Shown: positions 52,252-61,408 of the stretch, one piece after another
Numbering within the stretch: position 1 is the first letter of the stretch
Layout of the letters: each line of letters starts with the position of its first letter
Source of the DNA: Pseudomonas neuropathica
GTDB lineage: Bacteria > Pseudomonadota > Gammaproteobacteria > Pseudomonadales > Pseudomonadaceae
Reading direction: 5' to 3'
DNA length: 64,000 nt
Assembly: GCF_015461835.1 (NCBI RefSeq)
Contig: NZ_JACOPX010000012.1
Location: forward strand, 131,768 to 195,767
The notes under the pieces: model-generated
Told to the model about the DNA's origin: nothing
What the model saw: only the letters and a program-made list of their open reading frames with translations
Databases searched by the model: none
Made by a program: the position numbers and the translations under genes

Positions 52252-55164
52252 ATGCCGCTCGCCACGTTGATTCATCGCGCCAGTTTGCCCAGCCCGCAGG
52301 TTTCTGCAGAGCAGGCCCAGCAATGGCTGGCGGAGCATTACGGGCTCAGCGGCAGGCTGCAGGCGCTCGGCAGCCAGCAGGATCTGAATTTTCGCGTCGA
52401 CAGTCCGCGCGGTCGGTTCGTGCTGAAAATCTGCCGTGGCGATTACGCTCTGGTGGAGCTGCAAGCCCAGCATGCCGGGCTCAAGTATCTGGCCGAGCAC
52501 TCGGCGGTGACGGTGCCGCGGGTGATCGCGGCCAATAACGGCGAGGATCTGCTGTCGCTCGAGGTCGGCGGCGAAGCCGTCCATGTGCGGCTGCTGGATT
52601 ACATCGAGGGCCAGCCGCTCACGCATCTCGAATACTTGGGGCGCGACGTGGTGGCGGGGTTTGGCCGGCTCTGCGGTGAGATGGATCTGGCGCTGGCCGG
52701 GTTCGATCACCCGGGCCTTGAGCGCACGTTGCAGTGGGATGCCCGCCACGCCAGTGCCCTGATCAGCCATCTGCTGCCGGTGATCAAGGATGATCAGCAG
52801 CGCCTATTGATTGCCGATGCGGCCGAACAAGCCGAGCGCCGCTTGCAGCCGTTGCAGGGCAAGCTGCCGGTGCAGGCGATCCACATGGACATCACCGACG
52901 ACAACGCCGTCTGGGCGCGCGATGCCCTGCGTCACTGGCAGTTGCAGGGCGTGATCGACTTTGGCGATCTGGTGCGCACCTGGCGCATCACCGATCTGTC
53001 GGTGACCTGTGCGGCGTTGCTGCATCACGCCGGTGGCGATCCGTTTGTCATCTTGCCGGCCGTGCAGGCCTACCACGCGGTCAACCCGCTGCAACATGAA
53101 GAGCTGCAGGCGCTGTGGCCATTGATCGTCGCGCGCGCGGCGGTGTTGGTACTCAGTGGCGAGCAACAGATCAGCATCGACCCCGCGAATACCTACAGCC
53201 GTGACAACCTAAGCCATGAGTGGGAAATCTTCCGCGTAGCGACATCGGTGCCACAGGCACTGATGGAAGCGGCGATCCTCACTGCCGTCGGTCACGCATT
53301 GCCGGTGATCGATAGCGAAGGTTTTGTGCCCTTGCTGCCCGGTCTGGTCGGACGTGAATTTGCGCTGATCGATCTCGGTGTACTGAGTCCGCATTTCGAG
53401 GCCGGCAACTGGGAGCAGGCCGGCATCGATCAGCAACTGTTGAACGAAGCGGCGGCGGCCCATGGTTTGGCGGCAAGCCGTTATGGTCAGTACCGTTTGT
53501 CGCGCACCCGTCCCGACAGCGCCATTGAACCGGACACCTTCCCGCTGCACGTGGAATTGCGCGTGCCCGATGGTTCCGCCGTGGAAGCGCCGTTCGCTGG
53601 CGTCGTGCATCAGGCAGCAAGCGGTGTGCTGCAACTGGATGGCCCGCAACTCAGCGTGCGCCTGTGGGGCGTGACACCTTCGCTGCACAGCGGCGCGGCG
53701 CTGGTCAAAGGCCAGGTGCTGGGCGCAGTCAGCGGCCCATTACGGGTGCAGTTGTGCCGGGGCGCGCAGATCGATGCGCCGTTGTTTTGCACCCCGGCGC
53801 ATGCAGCGGCGTGGCAGGCGCTGTGTCCTTCGCCGGCCGCATTATTGGGTCTGGCCTGCGATGCCGAGCCGGAGCTGGACGCAAAAACCCTGCTCGAACG
53901 CCGCGATGCCAGTTTCGCCCGCACGCAGAAACACTACTACGTTGATCCGCCGCGCATTGAACGCGGCTGGCGTAATCACCTGATCGACATGCAGGGCCGC
54001 TCCTACCTCGACATGCTCAACAACGTTGCCGTGCTCGGTCACGGCCACCCGCGCATGGCGGCAGTGGCGGCGCGGCAGTGGTCGCTGCTCAACACCAACT
54101 CGCGATTCAACTATGCGGCGGTGGCGGAGTTTTCCGAGCGCTTGCTGAAATTGGCGCCGGAAGGCATGGACCGGGTGTTTCTGGTCAACAGCGGCAGCGA
54201 GGCCAATGACCTGGCGATTCGTCTGGCCTGGGCCTACAGCGGCGGGCGCGACATGATCAGCGTGCTTGAGGCCTATCACGGCTGGACGGTCGGCGCCGAT
54301 GCGGTATCAACGTCAATCGCCGACAACCCGAAAGCGTTGGAAAGCCGCCCGGACTGGGTGCATCCGGTGCCGGCGCCAAACACTTATCGCGGTGAATTCC
54401 GTGGTCTCGATTCAGCGCCGGATTACGTGCGCAGTGTTGAGCATCACCTGGCAAAACTTGCCGAACAGAAGCGCCAACTGGCCGGGTTTATCTGCGAGCC
54501 GGTGTATGGCAATGCCGGCGGCATTTCGCTGCCGCCGGGTTATCTGAAACAGGTTTACGCCTTGGTGCGTGCGCAGGGCGGGGTGTGCATCGCCGATGAA
54601 GTGCAGGTTGGTTACGGGCGCATGGGCCACTTCTTCTGGGGCTTTGAAGAGCAGGGTGTGGTGCCGGACATCATCTGCATGGCCAAGGGCATGGGCAACG
54701 GTCAACCGCTGGGCGCGGTGATCACGCGACGGGAAATTGCCGAGGCGCTGGAGGCCGAGGGCTATTTCTTCTCGTCGGCGGGCGGCAGTCCGGTCAGTTG
54801 CCAGATCGGCATGGCGGTGCTCGATGTCATGGAAGAAGAAAAACTCTGGAAGAACGCGCAGGTGGTCGGTGGCCACTTCAAGGCGCGTCTCGAAGCGTTG
54901 ATCGATAAACATCCGTTGGTGGGCGCGGTGCATGGTTCCGGGTTCTATCTGGGACTTGAGCTGATCCGCAATCGCGAGACGCTGGAGCCGGCGACCGAGG
55001 AAACGACGTTGCTATGCGATCGCCTGCGCGAGTTGGGGATTTTCATGCAGCCGACCGGGGATGATCTGAACATTCTGAAGATCAAACCGCCGATGGTGAC
55101 GTCGCGTCAGAGTGTGGATTTCTTTGTCGATATGCTCGACCAGGTCCTCACCGAGGGCCTGTAA
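52252..55164 (+). CDS. Kinase / hybrid-motif / PLP class III fusion enzyme
   Basis: This 970-residue protein joins three parts. Residues ~20-330 form an APH-type kinase (LKICRGDYALVEL; catalytic HMDITDDN with H211, D213, N218; VIDFGD with D236). Residues ~430-515 resemble the M23/lipoyl hybrid-motif domain (VELRVPDGSAVEAPFAGVVHQ...GAALVKGQVLGAV). Residues ~545-970 are a class III PLP enzyme (NSGSEANDLAIRLAW, DEVQVGYGR, PLP lysine K812 in MAKGMGNG). Known enzymes that separately do kinase and phospho-lyase steps on hydroxylysine and phosphoethanolamine are the same two families. So I infer phosphorylation then beta-elimination of an amino alcohol. It precedes aguB-aguA. Confidence 0.85.
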   Translation: MPLATLIHRASLPSPQVSAEQAQQWLAEHYGLSGRLQALGSQQDLNFRVDSPRGRFVLKICRGDYALVELQAQHAGLKYLAEHSAVTVPRVIAANNGEDLLSLEVGGEAVHVRLLDYIEGQPLTHLEYLGRDVVAGFGRLCGEMDLALAGFDHPGLERTLQWDARHASALISHLLPVIKDDQQRLLIADAAEQAERRLQPLQGKLPVQAIHMDITDDNAVWARDALRHWQLQGVIDFGDLVRTWRITDLSVTCAALLHHAGGDPFVILPAVQAYHAVNPLQHEELQALWPLIVARAAVLVLSGEQQISIDPANTYSRDNLSHEWEIFRVATSVPQALMEAAILTAVGHALPVIDSEGFVPLLPGLVGREFALIDLGVLSPHFEAGNWEQAGIDQQLLNEAAAAHGLAASRYGQYRLSRTRPDSAIEPDTFPLHVELRVPDGSAVEAPFAGVVHQAASGVLQLDGPQLSVRLWGVTPSLHSGAALVKGQVLGAVSGPLRVQLCRGAQIDAPLFCTPAHAAAWQALCPSPAALLGLACDAEPELDAKTLLERRDASFARTQKHYYVDPPRIERGWRNHLIDMQGRSYLDMLNNVAVLGHGHPRMAAVAARQWSLLNTNSRFNYAAVAEFSERLLKLAPEGMDRVFLVNSGSEANDLAIRLAWAYSGGRDMISVLEAYHGWTVGADAVSTSIADNPKALESRPDWVHPVPAPNTYRGEFRGLDSAPDYVRSVEHHLAKLAEQKRQLAGFICEPVYGNAGGISLPPGYLKQVYALVRAQGGVCIADEVQVGYGRMGHFFWGFEEQGVVPDIICMAKGMGNGQPLGAVITRREIAEALEAEGYFFSSAGGSPVSCQIGMAVLDVMEEEKLWKNAQVVGGHFKARLEALIDKHPLVGAVHGSGFYLGLELIRNRETLEPATEETTLLCDRLRELGIFMQPTGDDLNILKIKPPMVTSRQSVDFFVDMLDQVLTEGL

Positions 55165-55175
55165 CGCTGATCCCG

Positions 55176-55274
55176 TGTAGGAGCTGCCGAAGGCTCGGGC
55201 CGTGTTCGGACGATCTCTTGATTCTGCTTTTTAAAATCAAGATCAAAAGATCGCAGCCTTCGGCAGCTCCTACA
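55176..55274. repeat. REPIN of the GTAGGAGCTGCCG type, with altered left arm
   Basis: It has TGTAGGAGCTGCCGAAGGCT and the reverse complement at the right end, but the left arm carries an insert-like stretch (CGGGCCGTGTTCGGACG). It lies in the gap before aguB. Confidence 0.85.
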
Positions 55275-55471
55275 GGAAGTGCGACAATAGTTCGATTTGT
55301 ATCGGGTTTTGTTGGACTTATTTAGACGAAAGGCATCTACCAAGCTTCTAAAGCCGATATTTATCGGCTATAAAGTCGCCATTGCTCCGGCATGGCGATC
55401 TCATGTCCGGTGCGCGCGTTTTCTTTTCGGCCGAATTTCCGGCCGTCAAAGCAACTGCCCGGAGATGATTC

Positions 55472-56350
55472 ATGAGCCGTATCGTTACCGTTGCCGCCAC
55501 TCAGATGGCCTGTTCCTGGGATCTGGAAGCCAACCTCGAAATCGCTGAAAGGCTGGTGCGCGAAGCCGCCGCCAAAGGCGCGCAGATCATCCTGATTCAG
55601 GAGCTGTTCGAGGCGCCGTACTTCTGCCAGAAGCCGAACCCGGACTATCTGCAACTGGCGACGACGGTGGAAGAAAACGTCGCGATCAAACATTTCCAGA
55701 AAATCGCCAAAGAGCTGCAAGTGGTGCTGCCGATCAGCTTCTATGAGCTGGCCGGCCGTGCGCGCTTTAACAGCATCGCGATCATCGATGCCGACGGCAG
55801 CAACCTCGGGATTTATCGTAAAAGCCACATCCCGGATGGCCCGGGCTACCACGAGAAGTATTATTTCAACCCGGGCGACACCGGTTTCAAGGTGTGGAAC
55901 ACCCGTTACGCGAAAATCGGTGTGGGCATTTGCTGGGACCAGTGGTTCCCGGAAGCTGCGCGCAGCATGGCGTTGCAAGGCGCTGAAATCCTCTTCTATC
56001 CAACCGCAATCGGCAGCGAGCCGCACGACAAGACCATTTCGTCGCGCGATCACTGGCAGCGCGTGCAACAGGGTCATGCCGGCGCCAACCTGATGCCGCT
56101 GATCGCCAGCAACCGCATCGGTAACGAAGAACAGGACGGCTACGACATCACGTTCTACGGCTCTTCGTTCATCGCCAACCAGTTCGGCGAAAAAGTGCAG
56201 GAGCTGAATAAAACCGAAGAAGGTATTCTTGTGCACACTTTCAACCTCGACGAGCTCGAACACATTCGCAGCGCGTGGGGTTCATTCCGTGACCGCCGTC
56301 CGAACCTGTACGGCGCGTTGAAAACCCTCGACGGTTCCCTGGAGTCCTGA
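55472..56350 (+). CDS. aguB: N-carbamoylputrescine amidase
   Basis: The 292-residue protein is a nitrilase-fold amidohydrolase. The catalytic triad is visible as Glu in LIQELFEAPYF, Lys in YRKSHIPDGPGYHEKYYF and Cys in GVGICWDQWFPEAAR. It turns N-carbamoylputrescine into putrescine, CO2 and ammonia. GGAG precedes the ATG. aguA follows five bases after its stop, so both agmatine steps are co-expressed. Confidence 0.95.
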   Translation: MSRIVTVAATQMACSWDLEANLEIAERLVREAAAKGAQIILIQELFEAPYFCQKPNPDYLQLATTVEENVAIKHFQKIAKELQVVLPISFYELAGRARFNSIAIIDADGSNLGIYRKSHIPDGPGYHEKYYFNPGDTGFKVWNTRYAKIGVGICWDQWFPEAARSMALQGAEILFYPTAIGSEPHDKTISSRDHWQRVQQGHAGANLMPLIASNRIGNEEQDGYDITFYGSSFIANQFGEKVQELNKTEEGILVHTFNLDELEHIRSAWGSFRDRRPNLYGALKTLDGSLES

Positions 56351-56355
56351 TCCCG

Positions 56356-57462
56356 ATGACCACCTTGAAAAGTACCCCGCGCGCCGACGGCTTTCACATG
56401 CCGGCCGAGTGGGCGCCGCAAACGCAGACCTGGATGATCTGGCCCGAGCGCCCGGACAACTGGCGTCTGGGCGGCAAACCGGCGCAAGCCGCACATGCTG
56501 CGGTGGCCAAGGCCATCGCGCGTTTTGAACCGGTAACCGTGGCCGTGTCCGCCGGCCAGTATGAAAACGCCCGCGCGCGCCTCGACGTGCCGAATATCCG
56601 TGTGGTCGAGATGTCCAGCGATGACGCTTGGGTACGCGACAGCGGCCCGACTTTCGTCATCAACAACAGCGGCGAAGTGCGCGGTGTGAACTGGGACTTC
56701 AACGCCTGGGGAGGTTTCGACGGTGGTTTGTATTCGCCGTGGAATCGCGATTCGCAGGTCGGCGGCAAGATCCTTGAGATCGAGCGCAGCCCGCGTTACC
56801 GCACTGAAGGTTTCGTGCTTGAAGGCGGTTCGATTCATGTCGACGGCGAAGGCACGCTGATCACCACCGAAGAATGCCTGCTCAACCGCAATCGCAACCC
56901 GCACCTGAGCCGCGAAGAGATTGAAGCGGTACTGAGCGCCAATCTGTCTGTGGATAAAGTCATCTGGCTGCCGGACGGTTTGTTCAACGACGAAACCGAC
57001 GGCCATGTGGATAACTTCTGCTGCTACGTGCGTCCCGGCGAAGTGCTGCTGGCGTGGACTGACGACCCGCAGGATCCGAACTACCCGCGCTGCCAGGCTG
57101 CGATGAAAGTCCTGCAAAGCAGCACTGACGCCAAGGGCCGCCCGTTCACGGTGCACAAAATGCCGATTCCGGGGCCGCTCTACGCGACTGAAGAAGAGTG
57201 CGCCGGTGTCGATCCAGTGGACGGCACGCAGGAGCGTAATCCGTCCGTGCGCCTGGCCGGTTCCTACGTGAACTTCCTGATCGTCAACGGCGGCATCATC
57301 GCGCCGAGCTTCGACGATCCAATGGATGCACCAGCCAAGGAAATTCTGCAGAAGCTGTTCCCGCAGCACGAAGTGGTGATGGTGCCGGGCCGCGAACTGT
57401 TACTGGGTGGCGGCAATATCCATTGCCTTACCCAACAGCAACCCGCGCCGCACAAAGAGTGA
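56356..57462 (+). CDS. aguA: Agmatine deiminase
   Basis: The 368-residue protein is a guanidine-modifying enzyme. MPAEWAPQTQTWMIWPERPDNWR opens the family signature, DDAWVRDSGPTFVIN follows, and the catalytic Cys is near the C-terminus in GGGNIHCLTQQQP. It converts agmatine to N-carbamoylputrescine and ammonia, the step before AguB. Here aguB comes first in the operon, the reverse of P. aeruginosa order. The AguR regulator is not beside it. Confidence 0.95.
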   Translation: MTTLKSTPRADGFHMPAEWAPQTQTWMIWPERPDNWRLGGKPAQAAHAAVAKAIARFEPVTVAVSAGQYENARARLDVPNIRVVEMSSDDAWVRDSGPTFVINNSGEVRGVNWDFNAWGGFDGGLYSPWNRDSQVGGKILEIERSPRYRTEGFVLEGGSIHVDGEGTLITTEECLLNRNRNPHLSREEIEAVLSANLSVDKVIWLPDGLFNDETDGHVDNFCCYVRPGEVLLAWTDDPQDPNYPRCQAAMKVLQSSTDAKGRPFTVHKMPIPGPLYATEEECAGVDPVDGTQERNPSVRLAGSYVNFLIVNGGIIAPSFDDPMDAPAKEILQKLFPQHEVVMVPGRELLLGGGNIHCLTQQQPAPHKE

Positions 57463-57534
57463 GTTGAGTCGTAACACCTTGAGTTGATTAACAAATCAGC
57501 CGGGTAATGATTAGCTCGCTATGCATCAACTGAG

Positions 57535-57560
57535 GCCCGCAGCCCGACAGGACCGCGGGC
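57535..57560 (+). terminator. Weak terminator after aguA
   Basis: GCCCGC and GCGGGC arms with a 14-base loop, followed by TTCTTT. It is the only hairpin between aguA and the next gene. Confidence 0.55.
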
Positions 57561-57707
57561 TTCTTTGTATCCGCTTGTCGACAACTAAGAAACATTGGCA
57601 TAGCTCTTGTATTCATCACCCGTGCACTAGGGAGGGGGAGAACTTCAACAGTTCTGTCATAAACCTTGGATAACGTAGCCGCTCACGAACGGGGAGAGAG
57701 CGCTGAA

Positions 57708-57920
57708 ATGAACGCCGAAGTGAACGTAGTCAGCGAGCGGACGTTGCATCCCATGGCCGTAAACGGCGAATCGCTCCAGATTGTCGCGCACTGGTTAAAG
57801 TCCAATGGAACGCGTCAGATCAGGGAACCTGATCCGCGCCGGATGATGATCGAGCGTTACCCCGCTGGCCTGTTCAGCGAGGCCGAACTGGAAGCATTGT
57901 GGGCTGTGATGGAAGGATAA
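57708..57920 (+). CDS. Small conserved-looking protein
   Basis: The protein has 70 residues from the ATG at 57708, behind GGGGAGAGAG. The longer in-frame ORF from a TTG at 57666 has no such site. The sequence (SLQIVAHWLKSNGTRQIREPDPRRMMIERYPAGLFSEAELEALWAVMEG) is helical and soluble with no motif that I can name. A clean terminator follows within 25 bases, which supports a real gene. Function unknown. Confidence 0.65.
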   Translation: MNAEVNVVSERTLHPMAVNGESLQIVAHWLKSNGTRQIREPDPRRMMIERYPAGLFSEAELEALWAVMEG

Positions 57921-57940
57921 GAAGCACAACAGGGATTGGT

Positions 57941-57971
57941 AAAAGCGCTGCCGGGATGGTGGCGCTTTTTT
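57941..57971 (+). terminator. Rho-independent terminator
   Basis: AAAAGCGC and GCGCTTTT arms around GCCGGGATGGTG-type loop with T-run. It ends the small gene at 57708-57920. Confidence 0.88.
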
Positions 57972-57990
57972 ATGCACGACACAAAATTAT

Positions 57991-58080
57991 TGTAGGAGTG
58001 AGCCTGCTCGCGATAGCGATGTGTCAGTCGCCATCAACATTCACTGACACACCGCTATCGCGAGCAGGCTCACTCCTACA
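57991..58080. repeat. REPIN, TGTAGGAGTGAGCCTGCTCG type
   Basis: Left arm TGTAGGAGTGAGCCTGCTCG plus CGATAGCG faces a matching right arm ending CACTCCTACA. It is a third REPIN flavour in this window, between the small gene and the siderophore receptor. Confidence 0.9.
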
Positions 58081-58094
58081 GGTTTTGCGTTGAA

Positions 58095-60200
58095 TCAGAA
58101 GGAATAGGTGCCTGTCATTACGACGCTACGTGGCGCACCCGGTTGGATTTGATACTGGCTGGTCGCGGACGCGTAGTACTCACGATCGGTGATGTTGTTC
58201 AGCGCCGCGCGTAAATCCCAATCCTTGAAGCGGTAACCGACCAGGGCATCCCAGCGGCCGTAACCCGGCAACACGGTGGTGTTGGCGTTATCGGCATAGC
58301 GTTGGCCAACCAGGGTCAGGCCGGTTTCGCCGTACCAGCCCATTTCCGGTTTCCAGGTCAGGAACAGGCTGCCGTTATGCTTGGCAACGTTGTTGATGCG
58401 TTTGCCTTCCAGGCCGTTGTTGTCCTTCTCGATCTTCGCATCCTGCAGACCGACGCCACCGCGCATGTACCAGTTGCCGACGAGATTGCCGGTGGCCGTC
58501 AATTCTATCCCGCGCGAGCGCTGCAGACCGGACATTACGGTCAGAGTCGGATCGTTTGGATCAGTGGTGCGGCGGTTGTAGAGTTCCAGATCGTAGATCG
58601 CCAGCGTGGTGCTCAAGCGGTCATCGAGCCAGTCGCTTTTCACGCCGATTTCTTTCTGCTTGGTCAGCTCGGGACTGAGGTCGTTGGTGTTGCCGGCCGC
58701 ACCCGGAGTGATGCCGATCAAGCCACCGCCCACCGGCGAAAACGTCTTCGACCACGAGGCGTAGAACGAATGGTTTTGTAGCGGCGTCCAGACCAGGCCG
58801 ACACGCGGGCTGGTGCTGTGGCTGTCGCGATCTTCGGAGATGTTGCGCAGCTTGTTGGTCGACTCGATATCGAAAGTGTCGTAACGCAGACCGGCGAGCA
58901 CTTGCCATTGGTCGTTCAAGCGCAGTTGATCTTGTACATATACCGCACGGCTTTCGACTTCAGTGTGGCTGCTGCTGGAGACCTGCATGCTGCCGGTGTG
59001 GCGCAGATCACGGTTCGGGTTGTACAGGTCGAGCGACGGCACCGGTTGCGCTCCCGGCGTCCTGCCAGTGGCGGCGTTGTACAACGTCGGATCGCGGCGC
59101 TGGCTGCCGATCTCGATTCCGGTCAACAGGCGATGCTCAAGGCCGAACGTATCGAATCCGCCTTCCAGTTCAACGTTGTTGTAGACGTTGCGGGTGGTCA
59201 GATCCTGCTGCCAGTGCTGGCGCGTGACCTTGTTGGTCGCCGGGGTGTAACCGGTGAGATACGTGTTGTCGAAATCACTGTCGAGCTTGAACACGCCGAG
59301 GGTCTGGCGCAGTTGCCAGTTGTCATTGATTTCATAAGTGAGTTTCGAGCGCAGCGATTGCGCCTTGTCGTCGATGAAATCGTGATCGTTGCCGTAGGTC
59401 GTGTCGCGACCGACATCGGCCGGGCGTCCGTTGACGCCGGGGATGCCGCGATCCGGGGTGCGGTTGTAGCGGCTGTATTCGTATTGCACCAACCAGTTCA
59501 GGTCCGGCGTCAGTTGCCAGCTCATCGACGGAGCGAACAATTGGCGATTGCCACTGACACCGTCGCGGAAGCTGTTTTCATCCATGTTGCCCATGTTCAG
59601 GCGCAGGCTGATGTTTTCGCTCGGGTCGCTGCTGAGGTCGGCGTAAAGACTGCGCAAATCTTCGCTGCCAGCCTGGGCTTCGATGGTCGAGCGGCGACCG
59701 AACTCGGGCATTTTGCTCACGCGGTTGACGATCCCGCCCTGACTGCCGCGGCCGTACAGCACGGCGGCCGGGCCTTTGAGTACTTCGACGCGTTCGATGT
59801 TGTGCAGGTCGCGCTTGTATTGGCTGTCGTCGCGGATACCGTCCAGATAGAAGTCGTTGCTGGCATCGAAACCCCGAATGCGCAGGCTGTCGAAGCGGGT
59901 GTCGGCGCTGCTGCTGACGTTGGGCATGCCGCTCAAGGCGTCAGCAATATCATTGGTGCCGTAGTTGGCGACGTTCGAGGTCTTGATCGAATCGATCGCC
60001 TGCGGCACATAGCGCACGGGTGTCGAGGTGCGGGTCGCGGTGCTGCTGAGCTTTACCCGTGGGTCATCGGCTTGCGCTTCGGCGCTGATCGCGGTGGCGG
60101 GTAACTCGGTCGCGGAGTAGGCAAAACCGCTGGACAGAAAAGCAGAAAGCCCAAGGGTGACGGGCGTGAGACGGAACGGGGCAGGCATTGAACAGCGCAT
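58095..60200 (-). CDS. TonB-dependent siderophore receptor, catecholate type
   Basis: The protein has 701 residues from the ATG at 60200, with an internal start at MPAPFR four codons later; neither has a clear ribosome site. A signal peptide covers ~residues 1-30 (LTPVTLGLSAFLSSGFAYSA). The plug has ERVEVLKGPAAVLYGRGSQGGIVN and a long beta-barrel follows ending GTYSF. The pattern resembles E. coli Fiu and P. aeruginosa PiuA receptors for ferric catecholates. It should be iron-repressed through Fur; a possible Fur site lies upstream. No piuC-like partner is adjacent. Confidence 0.92.
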   Translation of the reverse strand: MRCSMPAPFRLTPVTLGLSAFLSSGFAYSATELPATAISAEAQADDPRVKLSSTATRTSTPVRYVPQAIDSIKTSNVANYGTNDIADALSGMPNVSSSADTRFDSLRIRGFDASNDFYLDGIRDDSQYKRDLHNIERVEVLKGPAAVLYGRGSQGGIVNRVSKMPEFGRRSTIEAQAGSEDLRSLYADLSSDPSENISLRLNMGNMDENSFRDGVSGNRQLFAPSMSWQLTPDLNWLVQYEYSRYNRTPDRGIPGVNGRPADVGRDTTYGNDHDFIDDKAQSLRSKLTYEINDNWQLRQTLGVFKLDSDFDNTYLTGYTPATNKVTRQHWQQDLTTRNVYNNVELEGGFDTFGLEHRLLTGIEIGSQRRDPTLYNAATGRTPGAQPVPSLDLYNPNRDLRHTGSMQVSSSSHTEVESRAVYVQDQLRLNDQWQVLAGLRYDTFDIESTNKLRNISEDRDSHSTSPRVGLVWTPLQNHSFYASWSKTFSPVGGGLIGITPGAAGNTNDLSPELTKQKEIGVKSDWLDDRLSTTLAIYDLELYNRRTTDPNDPTLTVMSGLQRSRGIELTATGNLVGNWYMRGGVGLQDAKIEKDNNGLEGKRINNVAKHNGSLFLTWKPEMGWYGETGLTLVGQRYADNANTTVLPGYGRWDALVGYRFKDWDLRAALNNITDREYYASATSQYQIQPGAPRSVVMTGTYSF

Positions 60201-60235
60201 CCGAAAGGGTGGAAGAATTCGATCGCGCGAATGGT

Positions 60236-60248
60236 AATGCTTTGCATT
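60236..60248. promoter_or_regulatory. Possible Fur-binding site
   Basis: AATGC TTT GCATT is a perfect inverted repeat at the position and spacing of the core AATGATAATCATT of Fur boxes, 36 bases upstream of the receptor start. It departs from the consensus at several inner bases. Confidence 0.4.
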
Positions 60249-60443
60249 TGCTTCCGTTAATTATTCCTTATAAGTTCCCTTGTCTGATTGTTTCAATTTG
60301 TGTCCATCTCGACACAATCTGACCGGTCGGCCAATTCGACCGATTCATGAAACAGACTGAAAGCCATTCCAGCGTTTTTCCGCATGAGTGCGGGGACTAA
60401 TCTGCCGCCATCGATTTCTCTCACTTTTGCCGGAGTTTTCCCC

Positions 60444-61112
60444 ATGATTCTTCATTACATCTACGACCCGTTGTGTGGCTGGTGTTATGGCGCCAAGCCG
60501 CTGGTTGAAGCCGCGCAACAGGTGCTGCCAGTGATTGCCCATGCCGGAGGAATGATGAGTGGTGCCAATCGCCAACGTGTTTCTCCTCAACTGCGCAATT
60601 ACGTCATGCCCCACGATCGACGCATTGCCGAGTACACCAGCCAGCCTTTTGGCGAAGCGTATTTCGAGGGTTTGCTGCGAGATCACTCGGCGGTGTTCGA
60701 TTCGACGCCACCGATTGCTGCGGTCATGGCGGCCGAGGCCATCGACGCCGGCGGTCTGCGTATGCTGGGACGGCTGCAGACCGCGCACTATGTGGAAGGG
60801 CGACGCATTGCCGATTCAGCCGTGCTGTTGGAATTGGCGACGCAGATGGGCTATGCGCAGGAAGATTTCCACGTTGCGTTTGAGTCCGTTGATAGCGAAG
60901 GGCAGATAAAAGCCAGTCGCCAGTTTTTGGCTCAATTGGGCGGCCAGGGTTTTCCTACGATTGCTCTGGAGCAGAATGGCACGTTCCAGTTGATCGACAT
61001 CAGCCCTTGGCTGGGCAAGCCGCAGGCATTTGCCGATTGGTTGCAACAGGCAATCGTCCTCGATGAAACCGGTAAAGCTTCTGCATTTTGTTCTATCGAT
61101 GGTTGCGCCTGA
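60444..61112 (+). CDS. DsbA-family thioredoxin-fold protein
   Basis: The protein has 222 residues from the ATG at 60444, behind CGGAG. The longer ORF from 60384 adds residues not typical of the family. The opening MILHYIYDPLCGWCYGAKPL contains the CGWC redox motif near residue 11. No signal peptide is present, so it is cytoplasmic, as in FrnE/DsbA-like oxidoreductases. Partner and substrate are unknown. It is divergent from the siderophore receptor. Confidence 0.85.
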   Translation: MILHYIYDPLCGWCYGAKPLVEAAQQVLPVIAHAGGMMSGANRQRVSPQLRNYVMPHDRRIAEYTSQPFGEAYFEGLLRDHSAVFDSTPPIAAVMAAEAIDAGGLRMLGRLQTAHYVEGRRIADSAVLLELATQMGYAQEDFHVAFESVDSEGQIKASRQFLAQLGGQGFPTIALEQNGTFQLIDISPWLGKPQAFADWLQQAIVLDETGKASAFCSIDGCA

Positions 61113-61214
61113 TACGCACTGGATTCACTGGCTTCATGCATTTCCCAGCAAGGAGTCAGCGCAAAATTTACGTTTCTTAGACGATTTTTACCTATTTAAA
61201 GACGATTCTTGAAA

Positions 61215-61244
61215 TTGACACATTGTTCAGGGCACGGCTACGAT
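61215..61244 (+). promoter_or_regulatory. Strong sigma-70-like promoter in the oprD leader
   Basis: TTGACA at 61215-61220 and TACGAT at 61239-61244 are 18 bases apart. A transcript would start near 61251, only ~40 bases before a terminator-like hairpin. Confidence 0.6.
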
Positions 61245-61291
61245 TCGGCCCAACGCCTGTGGCCAACCGCCATGACTCAAAATAAGGAGCA

Positions 61292-61326
61292 GGCCCGCCA
61301 TGACATGTCGTGGGCGGGTCTTTTTG
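61292..61326 (+). terminator. Terminator-like hairpin in the porin leader
   Basis: GCCCGCCATGACA and TGTCGTGGGCGGG arms with one bulge, followed by TCTTTTTG. It lies between a strong promoter (61215-61244) and the porin start (61409). It could end the upstream DsbA-like transcript, or act as an attenuator. Confidence 0.7.
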
Positions 61327-61408
61327 TTTCGGGGTGAATAAAAGAGTGCAAAAGCGCCGTTTCCGCCGTTCGACACAGCGCGTTTCAACCCGTAATAAGG
61401 AAAACAAA

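Noticed and set aside
58818..60104. Plus-strand ORF of 428 residues opposite the siderophore receptor
   Set aside because: Valine- and alanine-rich shadow frame, no start signal, no domain; the minus-strand receptor is clear.
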